DNA of 64,000 nt from Luteibacter jiangsuensis (GCF_011742555.1 NZ_JAAQQR010000009.1:1-64000); one strand, 5' to 3'. Counted from the first letter of the stretch, positions 21,480-30,437 are shown. Numbers and translations: made by a program. The notes: a model not told the origin generated them from the sequence alone.

Positions 21480-22865
21480 ATGCCGTCAGACTTCGCGCCA
21501 GCTAACCGCTGGCCCTTCGCTGCAACCACCGCACTGGCCGCTGCCGTCGCGGTCATGCTCCCCCTGCCGGTTCACGCCGCGGCGCCTCCCGCGCCGGCCA
21601 GTTCGCCATTCGTCGGTGCGGGCGAGCCACGCGCCTCCGCGCCGTTGCCGGCCGCCGCCGTGCCAGCCGCCACGCCGAGCGATGACACCTCGATACGGCC
21701 ATTCCCGAAGGTTCATGTCTCCGACGAAGCCATCGCCGACCTGAGGCGGCGCATCGCCGCGACGCGCTGGCCCTCGAAGGAAACGGTGGACGACACGTCG
21801 CAAGGCGTGCAGCTGTCGACGATGCGCAAACTGGCGGAGTACTGGCAGTCGAGCTACGACTGGCGCAAGGTCGAGGCGCGCCTCAACGCCCTGCCGCAGT
21901 TCGTGACGACCATCGACGGCGTGGACATTCACTTCATCCACGTGCGCTCGAAGAACAGGAACGCGCTTCCGCTCATCATCACGCACGGGTGGCCCGGCTC
22001 GATCGTGGAACAGCTGAAGGTCATCGAACCCTTGAGCGATCCCACCGCGCACGGCGGCTCGGCGGCCGACGCGTTCGACGTGGTTATTCCCTCCCTTCCC
22101 GGCTACGGGTATTCGGGGAAGCCCACCACCACAGGCTGGGACCCGGTGCACATCGCGCGCGCATGGATCGTCCTGATGAAGCGGCTCGGCTACAAGCACT
22201 TCGTCGCGCAGGGCGGCGACTGGGGCGACGCCGTATCCGAACAGATGGCGGTAATCGCTCCGCCCGAGCTGCTGGCGATCCACACGAACATGCCGGCCAC
22301 CGTGCCCGACGACATAGCGAAGGCGCTGTCGGCTGGCCAGCCGGCGCCGGCAGGCCTTTCTGCCGACGAACGAAACGCCTACGAGCAACTCGACTTCTTC
22401 TACAAACACGGGTTGGGCTACGCACAGGAGATGACGAACAAGCCGCAGACGCTATACGCGCTGGAGGATTCCCCGATCGGGCTCGCGGCCTGGATGCTGG
22501 ACCACGACATCCGCAGCTACGAACTCATTGCCCGCGTATTCGACGGCAAGAAGGAAGGGCTTTCGCGTGACGACGTGCTCGATAACGTGACGCTGTACTG
22601 GTTCACGAACACGGCGGTGTCCTCCGCCCGTTTGTATTGGGAGAACAAGCTCGCCTTTTTCGAGCCGAAGCACCTGAAGATTCCGGTCGCCGTGAGTGTC
22701 TTCCCCGACGAGATCTACGCCGCGCCGAAGACCTGGGCGGAGAAAGCTTTCCCGAAGTTGATCCATTACAACCGGCTGCCGAAGGGTGGTCACTTCGCGG
22801 CCTGGGAGCAACCCGATGCGTTCGTCGCGGAACTGCGCAGCTCGTTCAAGCAAGTTCGACCGTAG
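21480..22865 (+). CDS. Epoxide hydrolase, alpha/beta-hydrolase fold, with signal peptide
   Basis: The 461-residue product has a signal-like N-terminus (hydrophobic 13-33 ending VHAAA) and a Pro/Ala spacer. An epoxide hydrolase N-terminal domain from about 72 (IRPFPKVHVSDEAIADLRRR) and the catalytic domain follow. HGWPGS (169-174) is the oxyanion motif, D247 in GGDWGD the nucleophile and H438 in GGHFA the base. Start ATG at 21480 follows GAGGGCGACGCC; an upstream ATG at 21447 has no ribosome binding site. Unlike most members it is probably exported. It is divergent from the cupin gene. Confidence 0.9.
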   Translation: MPSDFAPANRWPFAATTALAAAVAVMLPLPVHAAAPPAPASSPFVGAGEPRASAPLPAAAVPAATPSDDTSIRPFPKVHVSDEAIADLRRRIAATRWPSKETVDDTSQGVQLSTMRKLAEYWQSSYDWRKVEARLNALPQFVTTIDGVDIHFIHVRSKNRNALPLIITHGWPGSIVEQLKVIEPLSDPTAHGGSAADAFDVVIPSLPGYGYSGKPTTTGWDPVHIARAWIVLMKRLGYKHFVAQGGDWGDAVSEQMAVIAPPELLAIHTNMPATVPDDIAKALSAGQPAPAGLSADERNAYEQLDFFYKHGLGYAQEMTNKPQTLYALEDSPIGLAAWMLDHDIRSYELIARVFDGKKEGLSRDDVLDNVTLYWFTNTAVSSARLYWENKLAFFEPKHLKIPVAVSVFPDEIYAAPKTWAEKAFPKLIHYNRLPKGGHFAAWEQPDAFVAELRSSFKQVRP

Positions 22866-22959
22866 CCGCATGCCACGGGCATTCTAAGCATCGCCAGGTT
22901 TGCCGCTGTGCGCGACGATCGGCTTTTCCGGCGCCGGCCGCGACATCGCGCGACCGAAG

Positions 22960-23301
22960 GTGCCCACAACGCGCTGTCGCCGAGATTGTTCTCGCACACG
23001 GTGCAACACAGTTCATGCTTGGCCCGCAGCCGGTCCATGCCTTCCTCGCGCGCGGCAAGCGACTTCGCTCCCTGAGTCCCCACCCTTGTTCCGGCCACCG
23101 CGGAATGCGCGCAGCTCCGCACCACCTCGCCGTCGACCTCCACCCAGCACGTGTCGTATGTCTTGAGAGGCCCGAGGCCTTGTTGTAACAGACACGCGGC
23201 ACTTCGATGCCGTGGCGAACAAGCACATCGACGAGGCGTTCGTCTTCCCCGATAAGGGAAGGGACACGGTCGACGACGATCGTGTGCGATGGCGTGGACA
23301 T
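22960..23301 (-). pseudogene. Formate dehydrogenase alpha subunit, frameshifted N-terminal fragment
   Basis: On the minus strand an ATG at 23301 opens MSTPSHTIVVDRVPSLIGED and runs to IEVPRVCY. It then needs a one-base frame change near 23181-23190 to continue as QGLGPLKTYDTCWVEVDGE, then REEGMDRLRAKHELCCTVCE. These are the [2Fe-2S] ferredoxin domain and the start of the His-Cys3 [4Fe-4S] motif of formate dehydrogenase alpha subunits. The sequence stops matching after ENNLGD, so more than 80 percent of the gene is missing. It lies immediately upstream of the act operon on the opposite strand. Confidence 0.8.
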
Positions 23302-23417
23302 GTGCCATGTCTGGACACACGCGGCCACGTGCAGTGTATGACGCGCGGTGTTCGGCTTCACGTACCGCGCACGGCGCCGCAACTAGCGTGAACCCGTTAT
23401 GCCGGGGCTCGAGGGAG

Positions 23418-24068
23418 ATGGCACAAGTATTCCACCCGCGTTCCGGTCTCTACGCGAAGCTGGCGATGCTGGCGTTCGCCATGCTCCTCGCGGCGGCGAT
23501 ATTCGCATGGCGCAGCGTCACCGCCGAACCGGAAAGCGAAAGCGAGGCCGTGGAACAACCGGTGCCTTTCAGCCACCAACACCATGTGGGCGAAGTAGGT
23601 ATCGACTGCCGCTATTGCCATGCCGGCGTGGAGACCGATGCCTTCGCCGGCATTCCGCCGGTATCGACGTGCATGACCTGCCATTCGCAACTTTTTACGG
23701 ATCAGCCCCCACTCGCGCCGCTTGTGGAGAGCTGGCGCACCGGCGTGCCGCTGCGATGGAACCGTGTGTATGACCTTCCCGGCTTCGTGTACTTCGACCA
23801 TTCCATTCACGTGGCGAAGGGCGTGGGCTGCGTGTCGTGCCACGGCCGTGTGGACCGCATGCCGCTGATGCGCCGCGTCGCACCGCTGTCGATGAAATGG
23901 TGCCTGGACTGCCATCGCCACCCGGAACGCTTCGTGCGGCCGCGCGAGGAAGCTTTCGCCATGGACGACCGGGAGCCAGGCGACGACGATGCGCTCGGCA
24001 TGCACCTCGTGGATGCCTATCGCATCGATCGGCGGCGCCTCACGGACTGCTCGGTATGTCATCGATGA
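23418..24068 (+). CDS. actA: Alternative complex III subunit ActA, pentaheme cytochrome c
   Basis: Electron-carrying subunit of the quinol:cytochrome c oxidoreductase ACIII. The 216-residue protein has one N-terminal membrane anchor (about 12-31) and five CxxCH haem sites: CRYCH 64-68, CMTCH 85-89, CVSCH 138-142, CLDCH 162-166 and CSVCH 211-215, the last ending one residue before the stop. Five haems is the family norm. I use ATG at 23418 (MAQVFHPRSG), preceded by GAGG; an ATG at 23289 would add 43 non-homologous residues. First gene of the twelve-gene ACIII-caa3 operon. Confidence 0.92.
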   Translation: MAQVFHPRSGLYAKLAMLAFAMLLAAAIFAWRSVTAEPESESEAVEQPVPFSHQHHVGEVGIDCRYCHAGVETDAFAGIPPVSTCMTCHSQLFTDQPPLAPLVESWRTGVPLRWNRVYDLPGFVYFDHSIHVAKGVGCVSCHGRVDRMPLMRRVAPLSMKWCLDCHRHPERFVRPREEAFAMDDREPGDDDALGMHLVDAYRIDRRRLTDCSVCHR

Positions 24069-26914
24069 GCCCGGCCAACGCCCTGCGCGACGCCCTTCCG
24101 CCTCCCGGCTCGCCGCGCTTCTGGCGCGCGCTCGACGAACTCGCAGCGGACCCGGCAGGTCGTGGCCTGCTTGCCGCGGCGTGGCCGTCGCTTGCCGAGC
24201 TGGAGCCTGCGCTCGATCGCCGCGGATTCCTGCGCCTGCTTGGGGCGTCGCTCGCCTTCGCTGGCCTGGCGGCCTGTTCGGGCCCGCCGCCCGAGCACAT
24301 CGTTCCGCAAGTGGGGCGCAATGGCCGCACGGTTCCACATTCGGCGCGCTATGCCACTGCCCTGGCCACCGGTGACGACGTGGTGGGTGTGGTCGTGACG
24401 CTGCGCGACGGACGGCCGGTGAAGGTCGACGGCAATCCGCGCCACCCGGCTGCGCTCGGCGGTAGCGACGCATGCATGCAGGCAGCCGTGCTCGATCTGT
24501 GGGACCCGGCGCGCTCCGATGCACTACGCCGCGATGGCACGCCGTCGAGCTGGGCCGCGTTCGAAAGCGAGGCTGCCGCGCTGCGCAGGCAGTTGGGGGA
24601 ACGCGGCGAAGGCCTGCGCATTCTGAGCGGTACCGTCGTGTCACCCACCCTCGCGCGCCAGCGCGATGCGCTCCTTGCACGCTATCCGGCGGCCCGCTGG
24701 CACGTGCACGATCCGGCGCGGGGCCGGCCGGCCGATGTCTGGCCGGACCTTTCGAAGGCCCGGACCATCGTGACCCTGGATGCGGATCCGCTCGGCGGTT
24801 TTCCGGGCCACGTCCGCCATGCGCGCGACTTCGCGGCCATGCGCGGCGACATGAACGCGATGCCACGCCTCTACGCGATCGAACCCTCGCCATCCCTCAC
24901 GGGCAGGAACGCCGATCACGCGTGGCCCGTTGCAGCCGGCGCGCTGCCGGCGATCGCTGCCGGCCTCGCAGCCGCACTCGGCGTGCATGCCGATGTGCCG
25001 AATCTCGATGCCCTCGCCCGCGAACGAATCGCCATGATCGCCGACGACCTGCGGACGAACGCGGGCGCATCGCTTGTTCTGGCAGGCCCATCCCAGCCGC
25101 CCGCCGTGCACGACCTCGTGCGCGCCATGAACGCCGTGCTCGGCAACGAGGGAACGACTGTGCGCAACGCGCCAGGCCACGACACGGCCCGGCCGTTCGG
25201 CGAACTCCTCGAAGACATGCGCGCCGGCCACGTCGGGACGCTGGTGCTTCTGGAAACCAATCCGGTCTACACGGCGCCCGGTTTCGCGGATGCCATGCGC
25301 ACCGTGCCGCGGACTGTGCATCTGGGGCGTTATCGCGACGAAACCGCGGAAGCCGCGCAATGGCATCTTCCCGCGCTCCATCCGTTCGAAACCTGGTCCG
25401 ACCTGCGTACACCGGACGGCGTGGCGAGCATCGTCCAACCCGTGCTTGCGCCCCTCGCGGATGCCCGTTCCGCGCATGACGTGCTCGATCTGCTCACGGG
25501 AGCCATGACGGACGACCCGGTGAAGCGGGTGCGGACAACGTGGCCGGAGCTCGACGACGACGCGTGGACCACGGCCCTGCGCGACGGCGTCGTTTCAAGG
25601 ACCCCAGACGCTGCAGGAGCCGCCATGGCGGCTAGTGGTGCTGAACCGGGGCGAGATTTCCTCGCCGCCGTGGCGGCTCCTACAGGGGCGGATGCGTTGG
25701 AGCTCGTATTCCGCCCCGACGAGTATCTGTGGGACGGGCGCCACGCCGGCAACGCATGGCTACAGGAACTTCCGCGCCCGGTCACGTCGCTCACCTGGGG
25801 CAACGCCGCCTGGATCTCCCCTGCCCTCGCCGGGCAGCGCCACCTTCGCGACGGGGACATGGTGCGGCTCGCCGTCGGCGAACGGCACGTGGAGGCCCCG
25901 GTGCTCGTCGTGCCGGGACAGGCCGACAACAGCATTACCGTCACGTTCGGTTACGGACGCCGTTGCGGCATCGCCGACGGGCTCGGCTACGACGCCTATG
26001 CGCTGCGCGAAAGCGACGACACGTGGCATGTCCCCGGCGTGGAACTGACTCCGCTGAATCGACGCGCGACGCTCGCGTGCACGCAGACGCACCACGACAT
26101 GGGCCGCCGCGACATCGTGCGCGCGGGAACCCCGGAGCATCCACCGCAGGGCGGCGGCAAGACACCGGTAAGCCTCTACCCCGAGGCGCCGGCGGGCGAG
26201 TACCGCTGGGGCATGAGCATCGACCTCAACGCATGCATCGGCTGCAATGCCTGCACCATTGCCTGTCAGGCGGAGAACAACATACCGGTGGTAGGCAAGG
26301 ACGAAGTGGCCCGCGGGCGCCGCATGCACTGGATTCGCGTGGACCGTTACCACGAGGGCACCGCAACGGAGCCCCGCACGTATCACCAGCCGGTGCCCTG
26401 CATGCACTGCGAGCACGCCCCGTGCGAGGTCGTATGCCCTGTCGAAGCCACCGTGCACGACAGCGAGGGCCTGAATCTTCAGGTCTACAACCGCTGCGTC
26501 GGTACACGCTTCTGCTCCAACAACTGTCCATACAAGGTGCGCCGCTTCAACTTCCTCCAGTACGCGGACCTGGCCAGCGAAAGCCTGAAAGCCATGCGCA
26601 ATCCCGAGGTGACGGTGCGCTACCGTGGCGTCATGGAGAAGTGTACCTACTGCGTGCAGCGGATCGAGCGCGCTCATATCGACGCCGATCGCGAGGGACG
26701 GCGCATCCATACCGACGAGGTGACCACGGCGTGTCAGGACGCCTGCCCGACACGCGCCATCGTCTTCGGCGATCTGGGCGACACCGCCAGCGAGGTGGCC
26801 GTCGCGCACCGCTCGCCGCGACGCTACGTACTGCTGGAGGAACTCAACACGCGGCCCCGCACTGCGTATCTCGGCGCCCTGCGCAACCCGAACCCGGCCT
26901 GGAGGGACGCATGA
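24065..26914 (+). CDS. actB: Alternative complex III subunit ActB, molybdopterin-like and iron-sulfur fusion
   Basis: Large peripheral subunit of ACIII, 949 residues. It has a twin-arginine motif (DRRGFLRLLGAS, RR at 52-53), then a domain related to molybdopterin oxidoreductases that in this family binds no molybdenum. From about 722 follows a four-cluster ferredoxin domain: CIGCNACTIAC, CMHCEHAPCEVVCP (from C779), CVGTRFCSNNCP and CTYC...CQDACP. ATG at 24065 overlaps the actA stop (ATGA); an ATG at 24056 is an alternative. Residues about 517-541 are encoded by a REP-like repeat inserted in frame. Confidence 0.93.
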   Translation: MSPANALRDALPPPGSPRFWRALDELAADPAGRGLLAAAWPSLAELEPALDRRGFLRLLGASLAFAGLAACSGPPPEHIVPQVGRNGRTVPHSARYATALATGDDVVGVVVTLRDGRPVKVDGNPRHPAALGGSDACMQAAVLDLWDPARSDALRRDGTPSSWAAFESEAAALRRQLGERGEGLRILSGTVVSPTLARQRDALLARYPAARWHVHDPARGRPADVWPDLSKARTIVTLDADPLGGFPGHVRHARDFAAMRGDMNAMPRLYAIEPSPSLTGRNADHAWPVAAGALPAIAAGLAAALGVHADVPNLDALARERIAMIADDLRTNAGASLVLAGPSQPPAVHDLVRAMNAVLGNEGTTVRNAPGHDTARPFGELLEDMRAGHVGTLVLLETNPVYTAPGFADAMRTVPRTVHLGRYRDETAEAAQWHLPALHPFETWSDLRTPDGVASIVQPVLAPLADARSAHDVLDLLTGAMTDDPVKRVRTTWPELDDDAWTTALRDGVVSRTPDAAGAAMAASGAEPGRDFLAAVAAPTGADALELVFRPDEYLWDGRHAGNAWLQELPRPVTSLTWGNAAWISPALAGQRHLRDGDMVRLAVGERHVEAPVLVVPGQADNSITVTFGYGRRCGIADGLGYDAYALRESDDTWHVPGVELTPLNRRATLACTQTHHDMGRRDIVRAGTPEHPPQGGGKTPVSLYPEAPAGEYRWGMSIDLNACIGCNACTIACQAENNIPVVGKDEVARGRRMHWIRVDRYHEGTATEPRTYHQPVPCMHCEHAPCEVVCPVEATVHDSEGLNLQVYNRCVGTRFCSNNCPYKVRRFNFLQYADLASESLKAMRNPEVTVRYRGVMEKCTYCVQRIERAHIDADREGRRIHTDEVTTACQDACPTRAIVFGDLGDTASEVAVAHRSPRRYVLLEELNTRPRTAYLGALRNPNPAWRDA
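25612..25685. repeat. REP-like inverted repeat inside actB
   Basis: TGCAGGAGCCGCCATGGCGG at the left pairs with CCGCCGTGGCGGCTCCTACA at the right across about 74 bases. It is open in the actB frame and codes for the AAGAAMAASGAEPG...AAVAAPTG stretch. It is the same arm type as the left half of the repeat at 19106. Confidence 0.8.
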
Positions 26915-28254
26915 CCGATCGCGAGCCCGCGCATACCGCCACGCCCGCGGAGGTGACCGACCTCGTAACCGGTCTCGTGCTCGCGCGTCCGGGTGGGCCG
27001 GTCTGGAAACTCGCCACCGGCGTGGCTTCGTTGCTGACGACCGTCCTTGTCGCCGCCATCGCCGTGCTGCTGGCACGTGGCGTGGGCATCTGGGGCGTGA
27101 CGATGCCGGTGGCCTGGGGCTTCGCCATCGCGAATTACGTCTGGTGGATCGGCATCGGCATGGCCGGAACGTTCATTTCGGCCGCGCTCTACCTCACCCG
27201 CCAAGGGTGGCGCTCCGCGCTCAACCGCTTCGCCGAAGCCATGACCGTGTTCGCGCTGGCGGTGTCTGCCATCTTTCCGGTCCTGCACCTGGGGCGTCCC
27301 TGGTTCGCGTACTGGCTCGCACCCTACCCCGACCGGATGGGCCTCTGGCCGCAGTGGCGAAGTGCGCTGGTGTGGGACTTTTTCGCCCTCGGCGCGTACG
27401 TGATCGTGTCGGTGATCTACTTCTATGTGGGCCTCGTACCCGACTTCGCAGCCGTGCGTGACCGTGCCCGGTCTCGCGGCCGGCAAGTGTTCTACGGCGT
27501 ACTCGCGATGGGCTGGCGCGGCGAGGCGCTGGAATGGGAAAGGCATGCCACGCTGACGCGGATACTCGCAGGCCTGGCGGTACCGCTCGTGTTCTCGGTG
27601 CACAGCATGGTGGCGCTGGACTTTTCCGAGGGCCTGCTGCCGGGTTGGCACTCGACGATCTTCCCGCCGTTCTTCGTCGCGGGCGCGCTGTTCTCGGGCG
27701 CCGCGATGGTCATCTTGCTGGCGGTGATCCTGCGCCGCGCGTACCCGTTGCGCGAGTTCGTCACGGACGGGCACCTGGACAAGCTGGCGAAGATGATGCT
27801 CGCCGTCGGCTGGGTGGTCACCTATGGCTACGCTGCCGAGATCTTCACCGCGTTCTACGGCGGCGATCCTTACGAGGTGGCCATGCAGCGACATCGCCTG
27901 CAAGGTGCGTACGCGTGGGTGTTCTGGACCACCATCGCCTGCAACAGCGTCTCCATCCAGGCGCTGTGGTGGCCGCGCGTGCGCACGAACCCGGCTGCCC
28001 TCGTCGCCATTTCGCTGCTCGTGCTGGCCGGCATGTGGCTGGAGCGCTTCATGCTCATCGTCACGAGCCTTTATCGGGATTTCCTGCCGTCGAGCTGGGG
28101 CATGTTCTATCCCACGATCTGGGACGGCGCCTTCCTGGCGGGGTCGATCGGGCTGTTCGCGCTGCTGTTCCTCATCTTCGTGCGTGTCGTGCCGGTGCTG
28201 TCCATCGCCGAACTGCGCCGGCATGCGGCCGAACGCGTGGACAGGCGGCCATGA
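26911..28254 (+). CDS. actC: Alternative complex III subunit ActC, NrfD-like membrane subunit
   Basis: Integral quinol-interacting subunit of ACIII, of the NrfD/PsrC family. The 447-residue product has about ten transmembrane helices (first near residues 33-55) and family landmarks such as ANYVWWIGIGMAGTFISA, VLHLGRPWFAYW, MVALDFSEGLLPGWHSTIF and GDPYEVA. The start ATG at 26911 overlaps the actB stop as ATGA. A much longer open frame on the same phase begins inside actB but has no ACIII character there. Confidence 0.94.
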   Translation: MTDREPAHTATPAEVTDLVTGLVLARPGGPVWKLATGVASLLTTVLVAAIAVLLARGVGIWGVTMPVAWGFAIANYVWWIGIGMAGTFISAALYLTRQGWRSALNRFAEAMTVFALAVSAIFPVLHLGRPWFAYWLAPYPDRMGLWPQWRSALVWDFFALGAYVIVSVIYFYVGLVPDFAAVRDRARSRGRQVFYGVLAMGWRGEALEWERHATLTRILAGLAVPLVFSVHSMVALDFSEGLLPGWHSTIFPPFFVAGALFSGAAMVILLAVILRRAYPLREFVTDGHLDKLAKMMLAVGWVVTYGYAAEIFTAFYGGDPYEVAMQRHRLQGAYAWVFWTTIACNSVSIQALWWPRVRTNPAALVAISLLVLAGMWLERFMLIVTSLYRDFLPSSWGMFYPTIWDGAFLAGSIGLFALLFLIFVRVVPVLSIAELRRHAAERVDRRP

Positions 28255-28778
28255 GCGTACACGGCCGCCTCATGCAGGTACGCGACGCGCATGCCCTCGC
28301 CGGGGCGATCGATGCGCTGCACGGTCTCGGCTACACCCGCATCGAGGCGTTCTCGCCCTATGCCGTGGACGGACTGGTGGAGAAGCTCGGGCCGCCGCCC
28401 AAACGTATTCCGCTTGCCGCGCTGGTGGGCGGGCTGGCCGGCGGCATCGGCATGCTGTGGCTCCAATATCACTCCGCCGCGGTCGACTACCCATTGAACG
28501 TGGGCGGCCGGCCCGCGGCGAGCTGGCCGGCCTTCCTGCCGCCGGCTGTCGAGGTGACGATCCTCCTGGCCGTGCTTGCGGGATACGTGGTCTACCTGGC
28601 AAGCAGCCGGCTACCGAAGCTCTACCGGCCGGAATTCAACGTGGAATGGTTCGAGGAAGCCAGCCGCGACGGATTCCTGCTGCTGATCCGCGCGGACGAT
28701 CCGCGCTGGGAAGCGCGCCAGGTGGCCGAGGATGTCGCGGCCCTGGAACCCATGCGCCATGCGGAGGTGCCGGCATGA
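28251..28778 (+). CDS. actD: Alternative complex III subunit ActD (DUF3341)
   Basis: The 175-residue membrane subunit of ACIII has a small N-terminal soluble domain (DALHGLGYTRIEAFSPYAVDG), two transmembrane helices (about 47-68 and 93-113, VEVTILLAVLAGYVVYLA) and a C-terminal soluble part with FEEASRDGFLLLI. This is the standard DUF3341 layout. ATG at 28251 overlaps the actC stop by 4 nt. It has no cofactor; in ACIII structures it packs against the NrfD-like subunits. Confidence 0.9.
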   Translation: MSVHGRLMQVRDAHALAGAIDALHGLGYTRIEAFSPYAVDGLVEKLGPPPKRIPLAALVGGLAGGIGMLWLQYHSAAVDYPLNVGGRPAASWPAFLPPAVEVTILLAVLAGYVVYLASSRLPKLYRPEFNVEWFEEASRDGFLLLIRADDPRWEARQVAEDVAALEPMRHAEVPA

Positions 28779-29323
28779 AGCGACAGGCGATCCTCGCAGC
28801 GCTCTGCCTGCTGGCCGGCTGCGAGCGCGGCATGCACCAGATGTACGACCAGCCGCGTTACGAGCGCGGCGACGAAGCGCCGCTGTTCGCCGACGGGGTC
28901 GCCGAGCGGCAAGCGCCGCCCGGCAGCGTCGCCACGACCGGCGCAGAAGCGATGCCAGAACCGCCGGCCATCACCGAAGCCTTGCTCGAGCGCGGACGCG
29001 AGCGCTACACCATCTACTGCACACCCTGCCACGGGGCCGGCGGCGATGGGGACGGCATGGTGGTGCAGCGAGGTTTTCCGCGGCCGCCCAGCTACCACGT
29101 AAAGCGGCTGCGCGATGCCGACGACCGGCACATCTACGACGTGATCACCCATGGCTGGGGCGTCATGTATCCGTACGCCGACCGCGTGTCGCCGGCCGAC
29201 AGGCAAGCCATCGTCGCTTACATCCGCGCGTTGCAGTTCAGCCGCCACGCGCCCGTCGATCGCCTGGAGGCTGCGGACCTCGCGCGCCTGCGCGACCTCC
29301 CCGATGCCGGAGGCCGGCGGTGA
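28775..29323 (+). CDS. actE: Alternative complex III subunit ActE, monohaem cytochrome c lipoprotein
   Basis: The 182-residue product begins with a lipoprotein signal (MKRQAILAALCLLAGCERG, lipobox L-A-G-C). It contains one class I cytochrome c domain with CTPCH near residue 81 and a likely distal methionine in the GVMYPYADRVSP region. Subunits of this type link ActA to the downstream electron acceptor. ATG at 28775 overlaps the actD stop (ATGA). Confidence 0.91.
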   Translation: MKRQAILAALCLLAGCERGMHQMYDQPRYERGDEAPLFADGVAERQAPPGSVATTGAEAMPEPPAITEALLERGRERYTIYCTPCHGAGGDGDGMVVQRGFPRPPSYHVKRLRDADDRHIYDVITHGWGVMYPYADRVSPADRQAIVAYIRALQFSRHAPVDRLEAADLARLRDLPDAGGRR

Positions 29324-30129
29324 TCCTGCATGCCTATCTCGCGGCGTGGCTGTTGTTTACCGGCGCAAGCGTGGGCGGTATCGCATGGCAGGCCATCCAT
29401 CGCCTTACGGGAGGCGCCTGGGGCGACGACCTCGCCTCCCGCTGGGGACGCCTGCGCCGCCTGCTGCCCCTGGCGGCGCTTGCCGCCGTGCCCCTCCTAC
29501 TGGACGGACACCACCTCTTTCCATGGATGGACGAGCCGGTGGAAGAAGCGCGGTGGTGGTACCTCGACCACACCTACCTCGTCTGGCGGACGGTCGGCTG
29601 CTTCCTCGCGTGGGCGGCGGCATGGTGGCTGCTCGCCCGGGCCGCGGCGGCGAGCCTGATCCTTTGGCTGTTCGCGTGCGGCGTGTTTGCAAACGACTGG
29701 ATGGTGTCGCTCACGCCCGAGTGGCGTTCGTCGGTCATGGGACTGGTCGTCGCAACCGGGCATCTGGCGACGGGATTTGCCGCATCGCTGCTCATGCGCG
29801 CACCCGGCGCTCCCGATGCGACGGACCAGACGCGACGCGACCAGTCGTCGCTGCTTCTGGCAACGTCTCTGGGCTGGGTCTACCTCGTCGGCATCGACTA
29901 CCTCACGGCATGGATGGCCGACCTTCCCTATGAGACCGCCTGGTACCTGCCGCGCACGGAAGGTGTCCCGGGCATGCTTGGGCTCGCGGCGCTTGCTGCG
30001 CAGGGATTCGTGCCGTTCCTTCTGCTCCTGACGCGGCAGGCGAAAGGACGGCCCTTCGTATTGCGCGCGGCCGCCTGGTCCGTGCTCCTTGGCCAGGCGT
30101 GTCACGTGGCATGGATGGTGATGCCATGA
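29320..30129 (+). CDS. actF: Alternative complex III subunit ActF-like, short form
   Basis: Second membrane quinol-binding-type subunit. The start is GTG at 29320, overlapping the actE stop as GTGA. The 269-residue product shows about eight hydrophobic helices and the motif LFPWMDEPVEEARWWYLD. Typical ActF proteins have about 400 residues and ten helices, so this is a shortened version; the call rests partly on its place in the operon. The next gene again starts within its stop codon. Confidence 0.75.
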   Translation: MILHAYLAAWLLFTGASVGGIAWQAIHRLTGGAWGDDLASRWGRLRRLLPLAALAAVPLLLDGHHLFPWMDEPVEEARWWYLDHTYLVWRTVGCFLAWAAAWWLLARAAAASLILWLFACGVFANDWMVSLTPEWRSSVMGLVVATGHLATGFAASLLMRAPGAPDATDQTRRDQSSLLLATSLGWVYLVGIDYLTAWMADLPYETAWYLPRTEGVPGMLGLAALAAQGFVPFLLLLTRQAKGRPFVLRAAAWSVLLGQACHVAWMVMP

Positions 30130-30437
30130 GCCACGAAGCGCAGAATCTCGCCAGCGGCCGCCTGGCACGCCTTGCGGCGATCCTCGCCGGCTCGACCGTC
30201 GCGGTGCTCGTTATCTGTTTCGTGCTCTGGCGTGCGTGGATCTCCGTATCCGCACCGGCCCCCCGACCGGACGAGCCAAGACTGCAGGCGGAACCGCGGC
30301 GCGCTCTCGAACAGTTCCGCCGCCGGCAACGAAACGAGGATCGGTGGAGTTGGGTCGACCGCGAGCACGGTATAGCGCGCATCCCCGTGGAAAGGGCCAT
30401 GCAACTGATGGCAAAAGAAGGGAGGCGCGAACGATGA
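30126..30437 (+). CDS. Small single-span membrane protein of the ACIII-caa3 operon
   Basis: The 103-residue product has one transmembrane helix (about 20-42) followed by a charged, helical, Arg-rich part. It ends with SWVDREHGIARIPVERAMQL, a motif I recall from small proteins encoded beside cytochrome oxidase or ACIII genes. ATG at 30126 overlaps the actF stop, and its own stop overlaps the Sco gene. It has no cofactor motif. A role as assembly factor or accessory subunit is inferred from context only. Confidence 0.75.
   Translation: MSHEAQNLASGRLARLAAILAGSTVAVLVICFVLWRAWISVSAPAPRPDEPRLQAEPRRALEQFRRRQRNEDRWSWVDREHGIARIPVERAMQLMAKEGRRER

Noticed and set aside
22846-23382. 178-codon intact gene on the minus strand
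   Set aside because: Only its first part matches the FdhA [2Fe-2S] domain; the match continues in another frame, so it is part of a pseudogene.
25729-26910. N-terminal extension of ActC into actB
   Set aside because: The frame is open but overlaps actB and encodes Arg-rich sequence; ActC homologues begin near the ATGA overlap at 26911.
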